From contig CALISO010000046.1 of NCBI GenBank assembly GCA_938041445.1, positions 1-54,598 of the forward strand: 54,598 bases of DNA, written 5' to 3'. Positions 54,566 through 54,598 of the stretch are shown here, piece by piece. The DNA comes from an uncultured Saprospiraceae bacterium. Its GTDB lineage: Bacteria > Bacteroidota > Bacteroidia > Chitinophagales > Saprospiraceae. The notes under the pieces are model-generated. The model had not been told where the DNA came from. It made no database searches and saw only the letters and a program-made list of their open reading frames with translations. Within the stretch, counting starts at the first letter, position 1. Every line of letters starts with the position of its first letter. Both the position numbers and the translations under genes were made by a program.

Positions 54566-54598
54566 ATGGCAACTTATTTAAAAAAAGAAAAAGTAGAA
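54566..54598 (+). CDS. Start of a gene cut by the window end, possibly rpsO (ribosomal protein S15)
   Basis: Only 11 codons are present, reading MATYLKKEKVE. Ribosomal protein S15 of Bacteroidota often opens with a similar YLxxEKK pattern, and the strong promoter suits a ribosomal gene. Eleven residues are too few to be sure. Confidence 0.4.
   Translation, partial: MATYLKKEKVE

Noticed and set aside
1-54598. CRISPR arrays, tRNA or rRNA genes, insertion sequences
   Set aside because: No spaced direct repeats, cloverleaf-like sequences, rRNA stretches or transposase motifs were seen on either strand.

Overview
The window looks like chromosomal DNA from a member of the Bacteroidota. The evidence is a gliding-type ABC transporter (gldA, gldF, gldG), two proteins with type IX secretion (T9SS) C-terminal sorting domains, PD40/SPOR and DUF3098 proteins, an iscS-iscU-iscA cluster, and several TAnnTTTG -7 promoter elements typical of this phylum. 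A Saprospirales-like relative is possible, but this is a guess. No rRNA, tRNA, CRISPR array or insertion sequence was recognised.

Layout. 0-2.6 kb: a zinc-finger short-chain dehydrogenase, an AHSA1/SRPBCC protein and two small uncertain ORFs. 2.6-7.6 kb (minus strand): lysS with a GNAT and a glycosyltransferase 2 gene, then a TPR-PD40-SPOR envelope protein. 7.8-16.4 kb (minus strand): one long gene train, DUF3098-uppP-truB-gldA-gldF-gldG-DUF4340-S1/P1-like hydrolase-DUF368, which joins undecaprenyl-phosphate recycling to the gliding ABC transporter. It has its own promoter just downstream of ftsX. 17.3-24.5 kb: a secreted domain protein and beta-barrel pair, a signal-less NMT1-like binding protein, a sulfotransferase, a TPR lipoprotein, an M48 protease, a Bax inhibitor-1 protein and a DUF2807 adhesin-like protein. 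24.5-28.3 kb (minus strand): two outer-membrane barrels and the isc genes. 28.3-44.6 kb: housekeeping and envelope genes, namely meaB, an M23 peptidase, peroxiredoxin, a LOG-family protein, an NtrC-type regulator without its HTH, a UbiD-family decarboxylase, a SemiSWEET, an alanine symporter, folK, a deoxynucleoside kinase, sppA, an acyl-CoA dehydrogenase, plsC, DUF3124 and ccmE.

44.6-54.4 kb is an AT-rich accessory block. A minus-strand operon holds a large exported protein whose C-terminus resembles a PD-(D/E)XK nuclease toxin. It is coupled by TAATG to a cytoplasmic beta-propeller protein, a candidate immunity protein. After a spacer made almost only of (AT)7 comes a 1122-residue T9SS adhesin-like protein. 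A second T9SS propeller protein is divergent to this operon. This block is the best candidate for an undescribed system. The window ends in the first 11 codons of a gene that may be rpsO.

The other main oddities are a folK that seems to start at ATT directly after an in-frame TAG, a palindrome in the iscS leader, and a palindrome carrying both stop codons of the convergent sppA and acyl-CoA dehydrogenase genes. All functional calls are made by reading motifs; no database search was run.
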